This document shows, piece after piece, positions 61,801 through 63,289 of a stretch of DNA of 64,000 nt. The position numbers were made by a program, and so were the translations under genes. Location of the stretch: contig OW121742.1 in the NCBI GenBank assembly GCA_933228675.1, positions 18,823,850 to 18,887,849 on the forward strand, written 5' to 3'. Position 1 is the first letter of the stretch. Each line of letters begins with the position of its first letter. This stretch comes from Stomorhina lunata (taxonomy: Eukaryota > Arthropoda > Insecta > Diptera > Rhiniidae). Under the pieces are notes generated by a model that did no database searches, was not told where the DNA came from, and saw only the letters and a program-made list of their open reading frames with translations.

Positions 61801-63289
61801 TTCCGTTAAACATTTTTTTTCGTCTAATAATGTTTTCTATAGAAACATTTTCGTTAAAAAAATTTTTTTATAGAAAAATATCCGTCTAAATATTTTTGTT
61901 AAAAAATTTCGCTGTAGAACGGAAATTTTCTATTGAAAAAATTTTTAACGAAAAATTTTCTATAGAAAAAATTTTTAACGAAATATTTTCTATAGAAAAA
62001 ATTTTTTGACGAAAAATTGTTTAACGAAAAATTTTCTATAGAAATATTTTTTAACGAAAGTTTTTCTATAGAAAAAATTTTATAACGAAAAATTTTCTAA
62101 AAAAAATTATATGTAAAACGAAAATTTTTCTAAAGCCAAAATTTTAAACCAAAAATTATCTATATAAAAAATTTTATAGCAAAAATTTTCTATAGAAATT
62201 TAATATCAAAAATTTTGTTTAGAAAAACCAAATATTAAAAATTTTCTAAATCGAAAATTTTCTATTGAAAAAATTTTATATCAAAAATTGTCTATAGAAA
62301 AAATTTTTTGTTACAAATTTTCTCACAAAAATTTTTAATTGAAAAAATTTTTTTATCAAAAACTTTTTATAGAAAAAACCAAATAGCAGAAATTTCTTAT
62401 CAAAAATTTTCTGTAGAAAGAATTTTATATCAAAAATTATATATAAAAAATGTTATGCAAATTTTTTATGCAATGATTTTATATAAAAAATTTTCTATAG
62501 AAAAAATTTTATGTTGAAAAATTTCTTTAAAAAAGATTTTATATTAAAAAATTTCTTTAGAAAAATTGTATATCAAATGTAGTTTTAAATAAAAAGTTTT
62601 ATATACAAATCTTTTATATTAAAAAAGTTTTATATCAAATTTAAAAAAAAATTGATATCAAAAAATTTCGTATGAATTTTTTTAAATATTTTTCTTAAAA
62701 AATTTTTCTATAGAAAAATTTGTATCGAAAACTAGTCTTTTGGAAAATTTTAGTTATTTTGGTGTGTTATAAACATTAGAAATTGAAAATACCCTTTTTC
62801 TGATGCTGTAGGAGAAAAACTTGATTTGTGTAAATCAAAAGACTTAAGCAACAAACTTTTTGGTCATTTGCTAGTAAAAATGTGGAAATGTCTAATCTTT
62901 TCTTAATTAATGACAAAAATGTTAATTTGAGGCTATAAAATTTCCAAAGATGAGAGATTAGAGTTACGTTTTGTATTTTTTTTTTAATGGAAACAATTTC
63001 CCTAATTTTTGCGAGATTTGTTGAAAACTTTATTTTTCTTTTTATATAAAAATTTTCCAATTGAAACTAAAAAAAAAAATCTGTTTTTTTTCTCATTTTA
63101 GGCGAAAAACCCTACACCTGTCAATGGCCTGAATGTGAATGGCGATTTGCACGTTCCGATGAGTTAACGCGTCATTATCGTAAGCACACAGGGGCAAAAC
63201 CTTTCAAGTGTATCGTCTGCGAAAGAAGTTTTGCGAGAAGTGATCATTTGGCTTTGCATATGAAGAGGCATTTACCGAAAAATAAATAA
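286..63289 (+). CDS. dar1: Krüppel-like zinc finger transcription factor (dar1/KLF5-like), 5' partial, four visible coding exons
   Basis: Coding joins are 286-1445, 1719-2481, 22488-22547 and 63102-63289, with canonical AG/GT ends at every internal junction. The joined exons give 722 residues plus TAA after the two leading bases complete a codon begun upstream. The N-terminal ~640 residues are low-complexity Gln/His/Asn/Ser-rich sequence, as in many fly activators. The C-terminus carries three C2H2 fingers with the KLF signature (CX4CX12HX3H twice, then CX2CX12HX3H), TGEKPY-type linkers, and a basic lead-in [17 protein letters not shown] that resembles vertebrate KLF5 more than KLF6/7 (luna). 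KLF proteins bind GC/CACC boxes in the nucleus. In Drosophila, dar1 promotes microtubule-based dendrite growth of multipolar neurons (known for the family member, not seen here). Assignment to dar1 rather than luna, cabut or Klf15 rests on the finger sequences. The start codon and promoter lie left of the window. Confidence 0.85.
1446..1718 (+). other. Short intron of dar1
   Basis: This 273-bp AT-rich intron has a GTAAGT donor and an acceptor TTTATTTAATAG. It is the only small intron in the visible gene. No gene is seen inside it. Confidence 0.8.
1719..2481 (+). CDS. dar1: dar1 exon with Pro/Gln-rich region and start of zinc finger 1
   Basis: The exon begins in phase 0 with [19 protein letters not shown], upstream of the first in-frame ATG (1896). 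It is therefore longer than a simple ATG-to-stop reading suggests. It carries a Ser/Pro block typical of KLF proteins ([18 protein letters not shown]), poly-Ala, His/Gln runs, and a basic stretch [19 protein letters not shown] just before the first finger. The coding sequence ends at HHCDYV plus one base of the Gly codon, with donor G|GTAAGT at 2482. An in-frame TAG follows directly in the intron, so retention would truncate the protein before the fingers. Confidence 0.87.
2690..3400. repeat. Minisatellite, about five ~130-bp units
   Basis: The phrase GCAACAACTTTGCTAAA recurs at about 2863, 2991, 3081, 3213 and 3348, giving spacings near 128, 90, 132 and 135. Each unit also carries an AGTAATTTTCAGTGGCGCCACC-type block (with variants) and a TTCGYYGGCTYATSCG block. 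The units have diverged by many substitutions, and the third is shortened. CCGAGCCTTGCTCGG just upstream (2689-2704) is a small hairpin. Confidence 0.8.
3401..3984. other. Intronic sequence without a recognised gene
   Basis: AT-rich intron with several AAGTACCAA/GGTACC phrases (3500-3790) that look like decayed short repeats. The ORF across 3501-3704 has no recognisable domain and is not called a gene. Confidence 0.5.
3985..4440. repeat. Dispersed repeat, copy 1, internally rearranged
   Basis: The segment 4170-4420 (GTATGGGCCTAGTTTTATAA, then TATAGGCATATAAAATGGGT) matches 10490-10700 in the same orientation. The segment 3985-4165 (GATATGCTTTTTAAAATATC and flanks) matches 10330-10480 as a reverse complement. 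The two copies therefore belong to one family but differ by an internal inversion. No ORF is seen. Confidence 0.7.
4503..4522 (+). repeat. CTTAAG dispersed motif, exact copy
   Basis: Exact copy of TGTGTCTTAAGTCTTTTGTT. A second exact copy follows 104 bases downstream. Confidence 0.8.
4607..4626 (+). repeat. CTTAAG dispersed motif, exact copy
   Basis: Exact core copy, followed by T-rich sequence, in the space between two old repeats. Confidence 0.8.
4960..5930 (-). pseudogene. Decayed non-LTR (LINE) reverse transcriptase fragment
   Basis: Read on the - strand and allowing for frameshifts and stops, this encodes RT fragments in the normal N-to-C order. These are a [15 protein letters not shown] block, [15 protein letters not shown] with the catalytic DD, a [12 protein letters not shown] block, and the C-terminal [20 protein letters not shown] (near 5050-5110). 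The last is the usual 'RLRWLGHVxRM' tail of jockey/RTE-type LINE ORF2. The best intact stretch is about 70 codons (4993-5205). The 5' part of the element is missing, so this is a dead 5'-truncated copy. Confidence 0.8.
5940..7020. other. Intronic sequence, no gene seen
   Basis: AT-rich intron. It contains one good CTTAAG motif (6041) and weaker ones near 6252 and 6470, but nothing else that can be supported. Confidence 0.5.
6041..6060 (+). repeat. CTTAAG dispersed motif
   Basis: One mismatch to the core (TGTTTC instead of TGTGTC). Degenerate relatives occur at 6252-6270 and 6467-6490. Confidence 0.75.
7020..7185 (-). repeat. 3'-end fragment of the same LINE family as 4.96-5.93 kb
   Basis: The phrase CGACCTACCCGAAAACAGTT followed by TCTTGCGAATAT is shared with 4868-4905. 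It is followed by CCACTAGGTCT-type sequence like that at the LINE 3' end. Only ~165 bases remain. Confidence 0.6.
7447..7466 (-). repeat. CTTAAG dispersed motif, reverse orientation
   Basis: AACAAAAGACTTAAGAC with a diverged last three bases. It pairs with another reverse copy 121 bases downstream. Confidence 0.75.
7568..7587 (-). repeat. CTTAAG dispersed motif, reverse orientation
   Basis: One mismatch to the reverse-complement core (AAGATACA instead of AAGACACA). Confidence 0.75.
9424..9443 (+). repeat. CTTAAG dispersed motif
   Basis: One mismatch to the core. A damaged copy (TTTGTTTCTTAAAGGTTTTG) follows at 9497-9519. Confidence 0.75.
10075..10315 (-). repeat. Dispersed dipteran repeat end, reverse copy
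   Basis: Its reverse complement matches 14838-15070 over most of its length (ATAGGTGGAAAGGGTATTAT, then a CCGTCC-rich stretch, then CCCCCATGTAAACCTTGTAA, then AAATTTGGCACA). It has the TATACCC...GGGTATA type end common in fly genomes. The family name was not determined. Confidence 0.75.
10330..10700. repeat. Dispersed repeat, copy 2 of the family at 3985-4440
   Basis: Shares GATATCTCAAAAAGCATATC (inverted relative to copy 1) and TATAGGCATATAAAGTGGGT (same orientation as copy 1). It directly abuts the GGGTATA-ended repeat at 10075-10315, so the two may be parts of one larger element. Confidence 0.7.
10858..11185. mobile_element. MITE, 328 bp, with terminal inverted repeats
   Basis: It starts AGCCTGTTCCACGATCTCG and ends CGAAATCGTGAAACAGGCT, imperfect inverted repeats of about 22 bp. 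Inside are several CTTTCTTTCG/CGAAAGAAAG and TTTCACTA/TAGTGAAA phrases. There is no coding capacity. It sits inside the larger foldback-like element, and TGAAAATTTTA lies on both sides (possible target duplication, not exact enough to claim). Confidence 0.75.
11256..12050. other. Intronic sequence with TTGTACAA-rich segment
   Basis: A TTGTACAA(C) phrase is repeated at 11818-11960 in both directions, with GTTTGCAAACG nearby, giving local hairpin potential. ORFs over 11780-12180 have no recognisable domains. Confidence 0.5.
11332..11351 (+). repeat. CTTAAG dispersed motif
   Basis: Two changes from the core, one of them within CTTAAG itself (CTTAAATC). Confidence 0.65.
12050..12600. repeat. Remnant of a dispersed fly repeat
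   Basis: The phrase TCGGTCCA(C/T)ATTTGACC recurs near 12075, 12216 and 12390 with 'CTCCCATA' blocks. The segment ends with GTGGTGAAGGGTATCGTATG and GTCGGGCTTGACCGACTATA (12532-12574), a style of end widely seen in cyclorrhaphan fly genomes. There is no ORF of note. Family not identified. Confidence 0.55.
13035..13054 (+). repeat. CTTAAG dispersed motif
   Basis: The core CTTAAGTCTTTTGTT is intact; the first bases differ. A degenerate relative (TTTGTATCATAGGTCTTTTG) follows at 13171. Confidence 0.7.
14734..14753 (+). repeat. CTTAAG dispersed motif
   Basis: TTCTTAAGTCTTTTGTTT is intact; the upstream four bases have become T. Confidence 0.7.
14838..15070 (+). repeat. Dispersed dipteran repeat end, forward copy
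   Basis: Begins TATACCCTTCACCACCATAG and folds with GGTGGAAAGGGTATTATAAG. It then has CCGTCCGTCTGGCTGGCTGG-type sequence and ACCCCCATGTAAACCTTGTA, and it matches 10075-10315 in reverse complement. It is a likely TE terminus of unnamed family. Confidence 0.75.
15071..16360. other. Intronic sequence with GTCYGTCCGTC blocks
   Basis: GTCTGTC/CCGTCC-rich blocks at 15420-15510, 15820-15890 and 16190-16205 look like remnants of the same class of repeat ends. No ORF is supported. Confidence 0.5.
16365..19338. repeat. AT-rich palindromic array B (31-bp unit), ~3.0 kb
   Basis: The clean part (about 16490-17050) repeats AAAAATTTTCTATAGAAAAA plus a linker TTTTTAATACG, period 31 bp, and each unit is centred on the palindrome CTATAG. 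From about 18290 the linker is lost and units collapse to AAAATTTTCTATAGAAAAAT plus TTAAA, more diverged. Homogeneous centre and degenerate edges fit growth by unequal exchange or replication slippage. It could also be partly an assembly approximation. Confidence 0.9.
19339..20430. other. Intronic sequence, no gene seen
   Basis: Single-copy-looking intron. An ORF at 19498-19695 is Asn/Thr/Lys-rich without recognisable domains and is not called. Confidence 0.5.
20431..21470. repeat. AT-rich palindromic array C (33-bp unit), ~1.04 kb
   Basis: Unit: TTTTTCTATAGAAAAAATTT plus linker TGTTAAACGAAAA, period 33 bp. About 15 units from 20960 to 21470 are nearly identical. Because 33 is a multiple of 3, several frames stay open and give false ORFs of an 11-residue repeat ([11 protein letters not shown]). 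Confidence 0.92.
21541..21560 (+). repeat. CTTAAG dispersed motif
   Basis: CTTAAGTCTTTTGTT is intact. It lies about 70 bases after array C ends; a degenerate relative (AAATCTTTTGTTTTT) lies between them at 21489. Confidence 0.7.
21561..22487. other. Intronic sequence upstream of the 60-base exon
   Basis: No gene is seen. The last 60 bases are T-rich and end in the acceptor TTATTGACAG used by the exon at 22488. Confidence 0.5.
22488..22547 (+). CDS. dar1: dar1 60-base exon encoding most of zinc finger 1
   Basis: The acceptor is TTATTGACAG ending at 22487, and the donor is ACAG|GTAAGA at 22548. The exon encodes [20 protein letters not shown], which finishes finger 1 begun at 2463-2481 and enters the TGEKPY linker. 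Incoming and outgoing phases are both 1, so skipping this exon would keep the frame but delete finger 1. It lies between introns of 20,006 and 40,554 bp. Confidence 0.92.
22685..22704 (+). repeat. CTTAAG dispersed motif, exact copy
   Basis: Exact core copy, 137 bases downstream of the 60-base exon. A degenerate copy at 22771-22795 leads into array D. Confidence 0.8.
22805..26690. repeat. AT-rich palindromic array D, ~3.9 kb, diverged
   Basis: Units of AAAATTTTTCTATAGAAAAT with linkers TTCGATATA, TTCGGTAAA or TTCAATATA, period about 28-32 bp and strongly diverged. Within it a longer segment of about 190 bp is tandemly repeated at roughly 25200-25800 (landmark TTTTATGTCTTTAGACAATTTTC at 25402 and 25644). 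This shows a second, higher-order level of duplication. Confidence 0.87.
26691..28130. other. Intronic sequence, no gene seen
   Basis: Less repetitive intron with CAACAA/TGTTGTTG-rich blocks at 27400-27480 and 27560-27610 and an ATGTATGTATGTATG run at 27666. The two overlapping short ORFs at 27285-27521 show no domain. Confidence 0.45.
28131..31645. repeat. AT-rich palindromic array E (31-bp unit), ~3.5 kb
   Basis: There are three zones. 28190-28450 has TTTGATACCGCAAATTTTTT units. 28450-29900 is diverged. 29900-31510 is highly homogeneous, first with GATACCAAAAATTTTTCTAT and then with GATATCAAAAATTTTTCTAT. The later zone adds a second palindrome, TTTTTGATATCAAAAA, alternating with the CTATA centre. 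The gradual change of linker along the array is visible by eye. Confidence 0.92.
31646..34159. other. Intronic sequence, no gene seen
   Basis: AT-rich and mostly non-repetitive. The ORF 32863-33150 starts with a His-rich stretch (LLHHHHQTH) but has no splice, domain or homology support. Confidence 0.45.
33979..33998 (+). repeat. CTTAAG dispersed motif
   Basis: One mismatch near the 3' end (TTTTGAT). It lies ~160 bases before the AGTC array at 34160. Confidence 0.78.
34160..35045 (+). repeat. AGTC array 1, ~24-bp unit
   Basis: Repeats of GACAATAGTCCAGACTATAG plus TCGA, about 24 bp, with many substitutions. It contains the palindrome GACTATAGTC, also centred on CTATAG. A higher-order duplication of about 240 bp is visible: GACAAAGTGGATA at 34456 and 34675, and GACCAAGTGGAGATATTAAT at 34555 and 34769. 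Orientation here is called +. Confidence 0.9.
35080..35290 (-). repeat. Probable 3'-end fragment of the LINE family at 4.96-5.93 kb
   Basis: The phrases TTCTCCAATTTCGTAGGTCA, then GATTTTCCTCTACTGGGTC, and a following run with CGGTCTTCTAACATTC parallel TTCTTCAATTTCGTATTTCA and GATTTCCCTCTACTTGGTCT at 4953-5001. The similarity is partial, so the assignment is tentative. Confidence 0.5.
35415..36870. repeat. AT-rich palindromic array F, ~1.45 kb
   Basis: Units of TTTTTCYATAGAAAATTTTT with linker TTATCAAAAA, period about 30 bp. CCATAG often replaces CTATAG here, which breaks the perfect palindrome. A block of about 240 bp is repeated (landmark TTGTGTTATTTTATGTGTTA at about 36067, with a close copy at 36364). 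Confidence 0.9.
36871..39540. other. Intronic sequence, no gene seen
   Basis: AT-rich intron. A short phrase CC(T)AAAGTATG(C) recurs at 38580, 38848, 38995 and 39522, with CTACAAAA after two of them, suggesting another decayed dispersed repeat. Nothing else is supported. Confidence 0.45.
39545..41400 (-). repeat. AGTC array 2, ~1.85 kb, opposite orientation to array 1
   Basis: Units of GACTATAGTCTGGACTATTG plus TCTC, period ~24 bp, the reverse complement of the unit at 34160-35045. A segment of roughly 300 bp is duplicated: TTTTGACTGTAATCTTGTCT at 40218 and 40689, and CTAATGTCTTGACTATAGTT at 40523 and 40835. ORFs here are 8-residue periodic artefacts (LDYSLDYC). Confidence 0.92.
41401..42284. 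other. Intronic sequence, no gene seen
   Basis: A less AT-rich block at 41520-41660 (GAACCAAGCCACGCTCAGTT, then GTGGTGGTATTGACTCCAGT) stands out against its surroundings. It may be a fragment of a transposon or a regulatory block. I could not identify it. Confidence 0.4.
42285..43090. repeat. AGTC array 3, mixed orientation
   Basis: 42285-42500 and 42930-43080 carry AGTCGAGACAATAGTCCAGA-type units (+). 42520-42890 carries GACTATAGTCTTGGCTATTA-type units (-). The array is thus an inverted-repeat composite and runs directly into palindromic array H. Confidence 0.85.
43091..44935. repeat. AT-rich palindromic array H (30-bp unit), ~1.85 kb
   Basis: Unit AAAATTTTCTTATAGAAAAT plus linker TTTTCGTTAT, period 30 bp. 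The centre is CTTATAG, one base longer than in the other arrays, so the core is an imperfect palindrome. The period keeps one frame open for 218 codons (44220-44876), an artefact of the repeat. Confidence 0.92.
44936..45650. other. Intronic sequence upstream of the retrotransposon
   Basis: Non-repetitive AT-rich intron with a GTATGTGTGTGTGTGTGTAT run near 45457 and a CTTAAG motif at 45227. Confidence 0.5.
45227..45246 (+). repeat. CTTAAG dispersed motif
   Basis: One mismatch (TATGTC instead of TGTGTC). It lies ~400 bases upstream of the retrotransposon insertion. Confidence 0.75.
45651..45654. repeat. Target site duplication (left), CCAT
   Basis: CCAT precedes the TGTTGTG start of the 5' LTR and recurs at 56112-56115 after the CATAACA end of the 3' LTR. 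Four-base duplications are usual for Ty3/gypsy integrases. Confidence 0.8.
45765..45791. promoter_or_regulatory. U3 palindromic element, copy 1
   Basis: Perfect 10-bp inverted repeat GCGTACAATG / CATTGTACGC with the 7-base spacer AAAAGTG. A partial relative (GTACAATGACAAACTGCATTG) lies upstream at about 45690-45710. It could bind a dimeric host factor or form a hairpin; this is inference. Confidence 0.6.
45849..45875. promoter_or_regulatory. U3 palindromic element, copy 2
   Basis: Same 10-7-10 palindrome as copy 1, 84 bp downstream and 35 bp upstream of the TATA box. The 3' LTR keeps one copy at 55864-55890. Confidence 0.6.
45910..45917 (+). promoter_or_regulatory. LTR TATA box
   Basis: TATAAATA in U3. 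The equivalent in the 3' LTR is 55925-55932. It is the probable promoter of the genomic RNA. Confidence 0.6.
46100..46111 (+). other. tRNA primer-binding site
   Basis: TGGCGCAGCCGG begins 3 bases after the LTR end (spacer TTT). The initial TGG is the complement of a tRNA CCA end. TGGCGCAG resembles the tRNA-Ser-type site that I recall for the 17.6/297 group. The tRNA was not checked. Confidence 0.75.
46112..46704 (+). other. Retrotransposon leader with duplicated motif
   Basis: Non-coding leader. A 26-base segment (ATAAAAGACTAAACACTAGC plus TACCTT) occurs at 46239-46264 and again at 46488-46513, each followed by YGGAT. This duplication may relate to packaging or dimerisation signals, or may be a simple duplication. 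Confidence 0.75.
46666..46704 (+). CDS. 13-codon upstream ORF containing a splice donor
   Basis: ATG at 46666 encodes [12 protein letters not shown] and stops at TAA 46702-46704, directly against the gag ATG at 46705. A strong donor, ATG|GTAAGT, lies inside it at 46689/46690 in phase 0. Unspliced RNA would have this uORF limiting, or re-initiating into, gag. Spliced RNA would give a short leader peptide MTTVYGSM joined to a downstream exon, as in env expression of gypsy-type elements. No splice product can be seen from DNA. Confidence 0.45.
   Translation: MTTVYGSMVSIF
46705..48684 (+). CDS. gag: Gag polyprotein with five CCHC zinc knuckles
   Basis: 659 residues, intact from ATG to TAA. Residues ~60-180 are charged and heptad-like (coiled coil likely: [20 protein letters not shown]). 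The middle part (~280-480) corresponds in position to the capsid region. The C-terminus has five CCHC knuckles: [58 protein letters not shown] and [14 protein letters not shown]. Numbers 1, 3 and 5 have the classic CX2CX4HX4C spacing; 2 and 4 have one extra residue before the last Cys. Most gypsy-type Gags have one to three. Gag should assemble cytoplasmic particles and bind the genomic RNA. Arg codons are mostly AGA/AGG (7 of the first 8). Pol overlaps its end by 37 bases in the -1 frame. Confidence 0.95.
   Translation: MDNPQTKTDELISKLNRHSYSVDSLQVLAWEELRRINLDKKVINGHREKIRQNKLTKLDEVGYLIQLIGELNEDQSTELKNKVSELEETKRLCENQSKKLREQINYTDNLLEEVVAENSELLQTLKKKGLSEKEIDRHIKQEQLINTKDDTIQRLQTALENARRELDTIDRSRSPTQSLSLELKGAGIPSIVVTGAQTAETQGQEILSKVKTVLRNAKKAGSREYTAETKSSKLTELEGYKQSFEELAITDVHVLEDFRTSLETAQNILERRCQSPLPESKIDKMPALSEIIKIVNNAVPTFFGTEGPDLSSEVFRYIQGCKMVERELLTHADGQLSQDIIECLKLRLMGSAYSKLSQSNFNSIDAFCDSIKKVYLKKKNVDQIRELIINSKQNVREPASKFGERLESLLKEAIEAVSSEWPEGAGRSAMIADFKRIAVKSFIKGLRDQALKVRFIGQEKHELNSLVSLVEEAEELLGEGQHVINAISSLTPCSFCNEQGHERVNCRKRLNTPYCINCGIYGHEVGPMCEDRSSRKVTCDHCRKKGHTVEHCRQRLASLYCRVCRTTGHQENQFCGQRQQSDQNQWRSNRPTNTKIPPDRNFEMRNDKNGTQLCYKCGQPGHFAGACRNNSVPRSANYSRTKESPINNSGNANRPSYGQ
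48651..48657 (+). promoter_or_regulatory. -1 ribosomal frameshift heptamer, G GGA AAT
   Basis: GGGAAAT matches X XXY YYZ in exact register with the gag codons (GGA at 48652, AAT at 48655). It lies in the only window where the frames overlap, between the pol-frame stop TAA at 48645-48647 and the gag stop at 48682-48684. Slippage would read GGG AAA then continue in the pol frame. A stimulatory downstream structure was not computed. Confidence 0.7.
48651..53630 (+). CDS. pol: Pol polyprotein (PR-RT-RNase H-integrase) fused in frame to a USP2-like deubiquitinase
   Basis: Open from 48648 to TAA at 53628-53630, read by -1 frameshift from gag. Residues are numbered with 48816 as codon 1. Protease: [12 protein letters not shown] (Asp91). 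[40 protein letters not shown], catalytic YLDD 514-517. RNase H: Asp663, Glu704, Asp729, Asp772. Integrase: zinc residues His844, His851, Cys881, Cys884; DDE triad Asp913, Asp973, Glu1009 (35-residue spacing); GPY at 1142-1144. A Ser/Thr/Asp-rich linker (about 1180-1275) leads into the USP domain, residues 1277-1604. All catalytic residues are present, so the element looks autonomous. No initiator ATG exists near the frame start, which fits frameshift expression. Confidence 0.95.
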   Translation, partial: GKCQSTQLRPITGVEEINNTITWRKHKKEKVHENLTDEEPKQKLQDVPEAGEATKVIHKGTVSTTRSCRDVKEKEQVVLVDTGTKVSTTTTTGKQVTGTAHKRKTFEDSQINISNSGIESPDSVDTVFITLPCQEAKEGKLVLLVDTGADSSIVKEEAINAFQNGNKREVRKLAGAFGGSASTLGAVQIHVVGGKAPWIFHVVAQGSGVPGDGVLGRDNIWGKSIINSMTRTLKIFENNNLVKTFLLQNERASIESTNIKNFLVKERTITMVPVNLKTKDKTVVIHKQQLHPGVYVGNTIVNVRNGNAIVPVLNATEESMPVGKNIKIQFSRLNHYTVHKETETLKTPIIDGTERIRELKELLMKEKDWNSEERASMNAICEKYHDVFMLFGDKLPFTTLIEHKIPTKLDQPPINQKQYRLPHVHKDEINQQVSELLKEGIIAPSTSPWNSPLLLVPKKSQDGKTKFRMVVDFRKLNDVTTKQVFPIPRIDEILDQLGNSRYFTTLDLASGYHQVLLDKEDKKKTAFSTDKGHFEFNRMPFGLTGAPATFQRVMNTILTGLQGLDCFVYLDDIVIYGRNVADHEKKITNVLSRLRDSGLKLNTGKCQFLRREIVYLGHKCSEKGALPDPTKVESVKNLNPPRSIKEVQALLGLVNYYRKFVKGMAELASPITRLLKKNSKFVWTKECQQAFNRIKENIISPPILIYPDFSESFRVTTDASNEALGAVLSQLRNGKDHPIAFASRTLSDTEKRYSTIEKEMLGIVWATRTFRPYLLGRPFTVFTDHQPLRGIANLKDQTSRLARFRHKLSEYEFDIAYKPGKTNLNADALSRLPVEDQKIQVVTRAQKRELNKTSIKEAQNNEDSSEERIAEENFSMEHRDAVKILTDRKDIEEVLRSFHDSPLGGHQGVWKTIRRIRRQYRWKGMQRDINNYIRKCQKCQKNKCGSVGKEQMVLTDTPQRPFEKVYMDMVGPLPTTTAGNKYILTFQDDLSKFFICAPMPDAEAETVAKIFYSEIITKYGIPTKLITDNGSNFTSKLFGSVCKLLRIKKQHITPYHPQANGSLERSHRPLTEYLRSFAKEDGSNWDQWLPSAMHVHNHTDHTATNQTPFRVLYGFDAPLPSNLKVSTPLYNPYDYPKFLKYQIQRAYEMARKHQIKAKIKAKERYDKNAKNSIIHIGDQVLVRNQTRKNKLSPLWEGPYKVTGIPSPVNVQILAKGKQKILHRNLVKLYRQNQEQIVSTDKSSSPKNYSLFFEKKNTYKHTNDRITSSGSEQRHETASDSKGISASIEKFNLCDSTEDKGVRTSSHSYDRDSTGPLLTSTTSHNSTDDNTEGLCGLRNIGNTCFMNTIIQCFNHTNELTKFLLNHNATKSTTSKNQQILFELSKLIKEMWRGNVNTVTPTELKRAFSAKYHMYSNYNQQDAQEFLRLFLDSLHGALNTGTKGEHLKIDDNLSDNKKAELTWKWYGRHENSLIRDLFVGQLKSTLRCTTCGNTSVTFDPFWDLSVPLPSSSSCKLDTCLDLLLREEVLEGDDMPTCSKCQTRRKCTKNFKIQRFPKYLVIHLKRFSETLKSKLSNIVEFSTGERELNMGPYDANANPNICYSLYSVTNHMGSTAGGHYVAICKHPVSKKWHKFNDNLVSDSLSEHNLVSSSAYILFYERV
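52641..53630 (+). CDS. USP2-like ubiquitin-specific protease domain (C-terminal part of the Pol frame)
   Basis: A 329-codon C-terminal module, close to the ~340 residues of a USP (peptidase C19) catalytic core. Landmarks: Cys box [12 protein letters not shown] with catalytic Cys1288 (codon 52677); [26 protein letters not shown]; zinc pairs Cys1431/Cys1434 and Cys1480/Cys1483; [28 protein letters not shown]; His box [11 protein letters not shown] with His1561; KFNDN with Asn1578/Asp1579; terminal [11 protein letters not shown]. The closest family I recognise is USP2 (fly Usp2). The predicted reaction is removal of ubiquitin from target proteins. No introns interrupt it, as expected for a captured mRNA. 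Arg codons here are 11 CGN of 14, unlike the AGR-rich gag, supporting a separate origin. The capture point lies somewhere in the linker after ~52370. Confidence 0.93.
   Translation, partial: EGLCGLRNIGNTCFMNTIIQCFNHTNELTKFLLNHNATKSTTSKNQQILFELSKLIKEMWRGNVNTVTPTELKRAFSAKYHMYSNYNQQDAQEFLRLFLDSLHGALNTGTKGEHLKIDDNLSDNKKAELTWKWYGRHENSLIRDLFVGQLKSTLRCTTCGNTSVTFDPFWDLSVPLPSSSSCKLDTCLDLLLREEVLEGDDMPTCSKCQTRRKCTKNFKIQRFPKYLVIHLKRFSETLKSKLSNIVEFSTGERELNMGPYDANANPNICYSLYSVTNHMGSTAGGHYVAICKHPVSKKWHKFNDNLVSDSLSEHNLVSSSAYILFYERV
53631..55794 (+). other. Non-coding tail between USP stop and poly-A run
   Basis: 2.16 kb, AT-rich, longer than the usual short gap between pol/env and the 3' LTR. It may be the 3' UTR of the captured host mRNA, element sequence, or both. 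A 30-bp direct repeat (ATTACACGATAAGCATTTGC...) occurs at 54652-54681 and 54755-54784. 54890-55200 is less AT-rich; its - strand reads a short ORF (54899-55114) with HVLFDCNN, faintly like LINE RT tails, not enough to call. 55640-55740 is CAACAA-rich. Confidence 0.5.
55795..55852 (+). other. Uninterrupted run of 58 A before the 3' LTR
   Basis: Preceded by AAGAAATTT and followed by TAATAATAAACGCG of U3. A polypurine tract normally sits here; none is visible otherwise. It could be the poly(A) tail of a captured transcript, a hyper-expanded purine primer tract, or an assembly filler. No AATAAA lies in the 30 bases upstream. Confidence 0.6.
55857..56111 (+). repeat. 3' LTR, 255 bp, missing the first 187 bp of U3
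   Basis: AATAAACGCG to CATAACA, identical by eye to 45842-46096. TATA box 55925-55932, AATAAA 55968-55973. The segment corresponding to 45655-45841, including the TG start and the first 84-bp repeat, is absent and replaced by the A run. Confidence 0.9.
56112..56115. repeat. Target site duplication (right), CCAT
   Basis: Matches CCAT at 45651-45654. It marks the right boundary of the element. Confidence 0.8.
56116..56955. other. Intronic sequence right of the retrotransposon
   Basis: AT-rich with GTTGTTGTTGTTGTTGTTGC at 56399-56418 and TTGTTGTTCATATTTTGCTG at 56660-56679. Short ORFs here run across LTR and intron and are not genes. Confidence 0.5.
56807..56826 (+). repeat. CTTAAG dispersed motif, exact copy
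   Basis: Exact core copy. A half-copy in reverse (CCTCTTAAGAC) ends just upstream at 56803, and AGTC array 4 begins about 130 bases later. Confidence 0.8.
56960..57730 (+). repeat. AGTC array 4
   Basis: Units of AGTCGAGACAATAGTCCAGA plus CTTT, 24 bp, same orientation as array 1. Most homogeneous at 57060-57170. It is followed directly by palindromic array I. Confidence 0.9.
57770..59195. repeat. AT-rich palindromic array I (~32-bp unit)
   Basis: Units of CAAAAATTTTTCTATMGAAA with linker AAATTTTAATAT. CTATCG and CTATAG centres are mixed by zone: CTATCG at 57830-58480 and CTATAG at 58490-58610. This shows separate local spreads of two variants. Confidence 0.92.
59196..60419. other. Intronic sequence, no gene seen
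   Basis: Mostly non-repetitive; GACAGACAGATAGACGGACT at 59526-59545. An ORF on the - strand at 59888-60145 shows no domain. Confidence 0.5.
60420..62740. repeat. AT-rich palindromic array J (31-bp unit), ~2.3 kb
   Basis: The homogeneous centre (60700-61250) is TTTTTTCTATAGAAAAATTT plus TCGTTAAAAAA, period 31 bp, about 18 nearly identical units. At 60440-60600 and 61930-62090 the linker is inverted (AACGAAAAATTTTC). The right end decays into TATATCAAAAA-linked units. Confidence 0.92.
62741..63101. other. End of the 40-kb intron
   Basis: Non-repetitive stretch with one reverse CTTAAG motif and the terminal acceptor TTTTTTTCTCATTTTAG. The - strand ORF at 62776-63060 has no recognisable domain. 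Confidence 0.55.
62834..62853 (-). repeat. CTTAAG dispersed motif, reverse orientation
   Basis: ATCAAAAGACTTAAGCAACA: the reverse-complement core with a few changes. It lies 250 bases before the final acceptor. Confidence 0.7.
63102..63289 (+). CDS. dar1: dar1 terminal coding exon, zinc fingers 2 and 3
   Basis: The acceptor is TTTTTTTCTCATTTTAG ending at 63101. The exon encodes the rest of the linker, finger 2 ([20 protein letters not shown] then RKH) and finger 3 ([20 protein letters not shown] then H). It ends with LPKNK and TAA at 63287-63289. The base-contacting helices (RSDELTR, RSDHLAL) are standard for KLF proteins that bind CACCC/GC boxes. The short tail after the last His is typical, as KLFs end just past finger 3. 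Confidence 0.95.
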
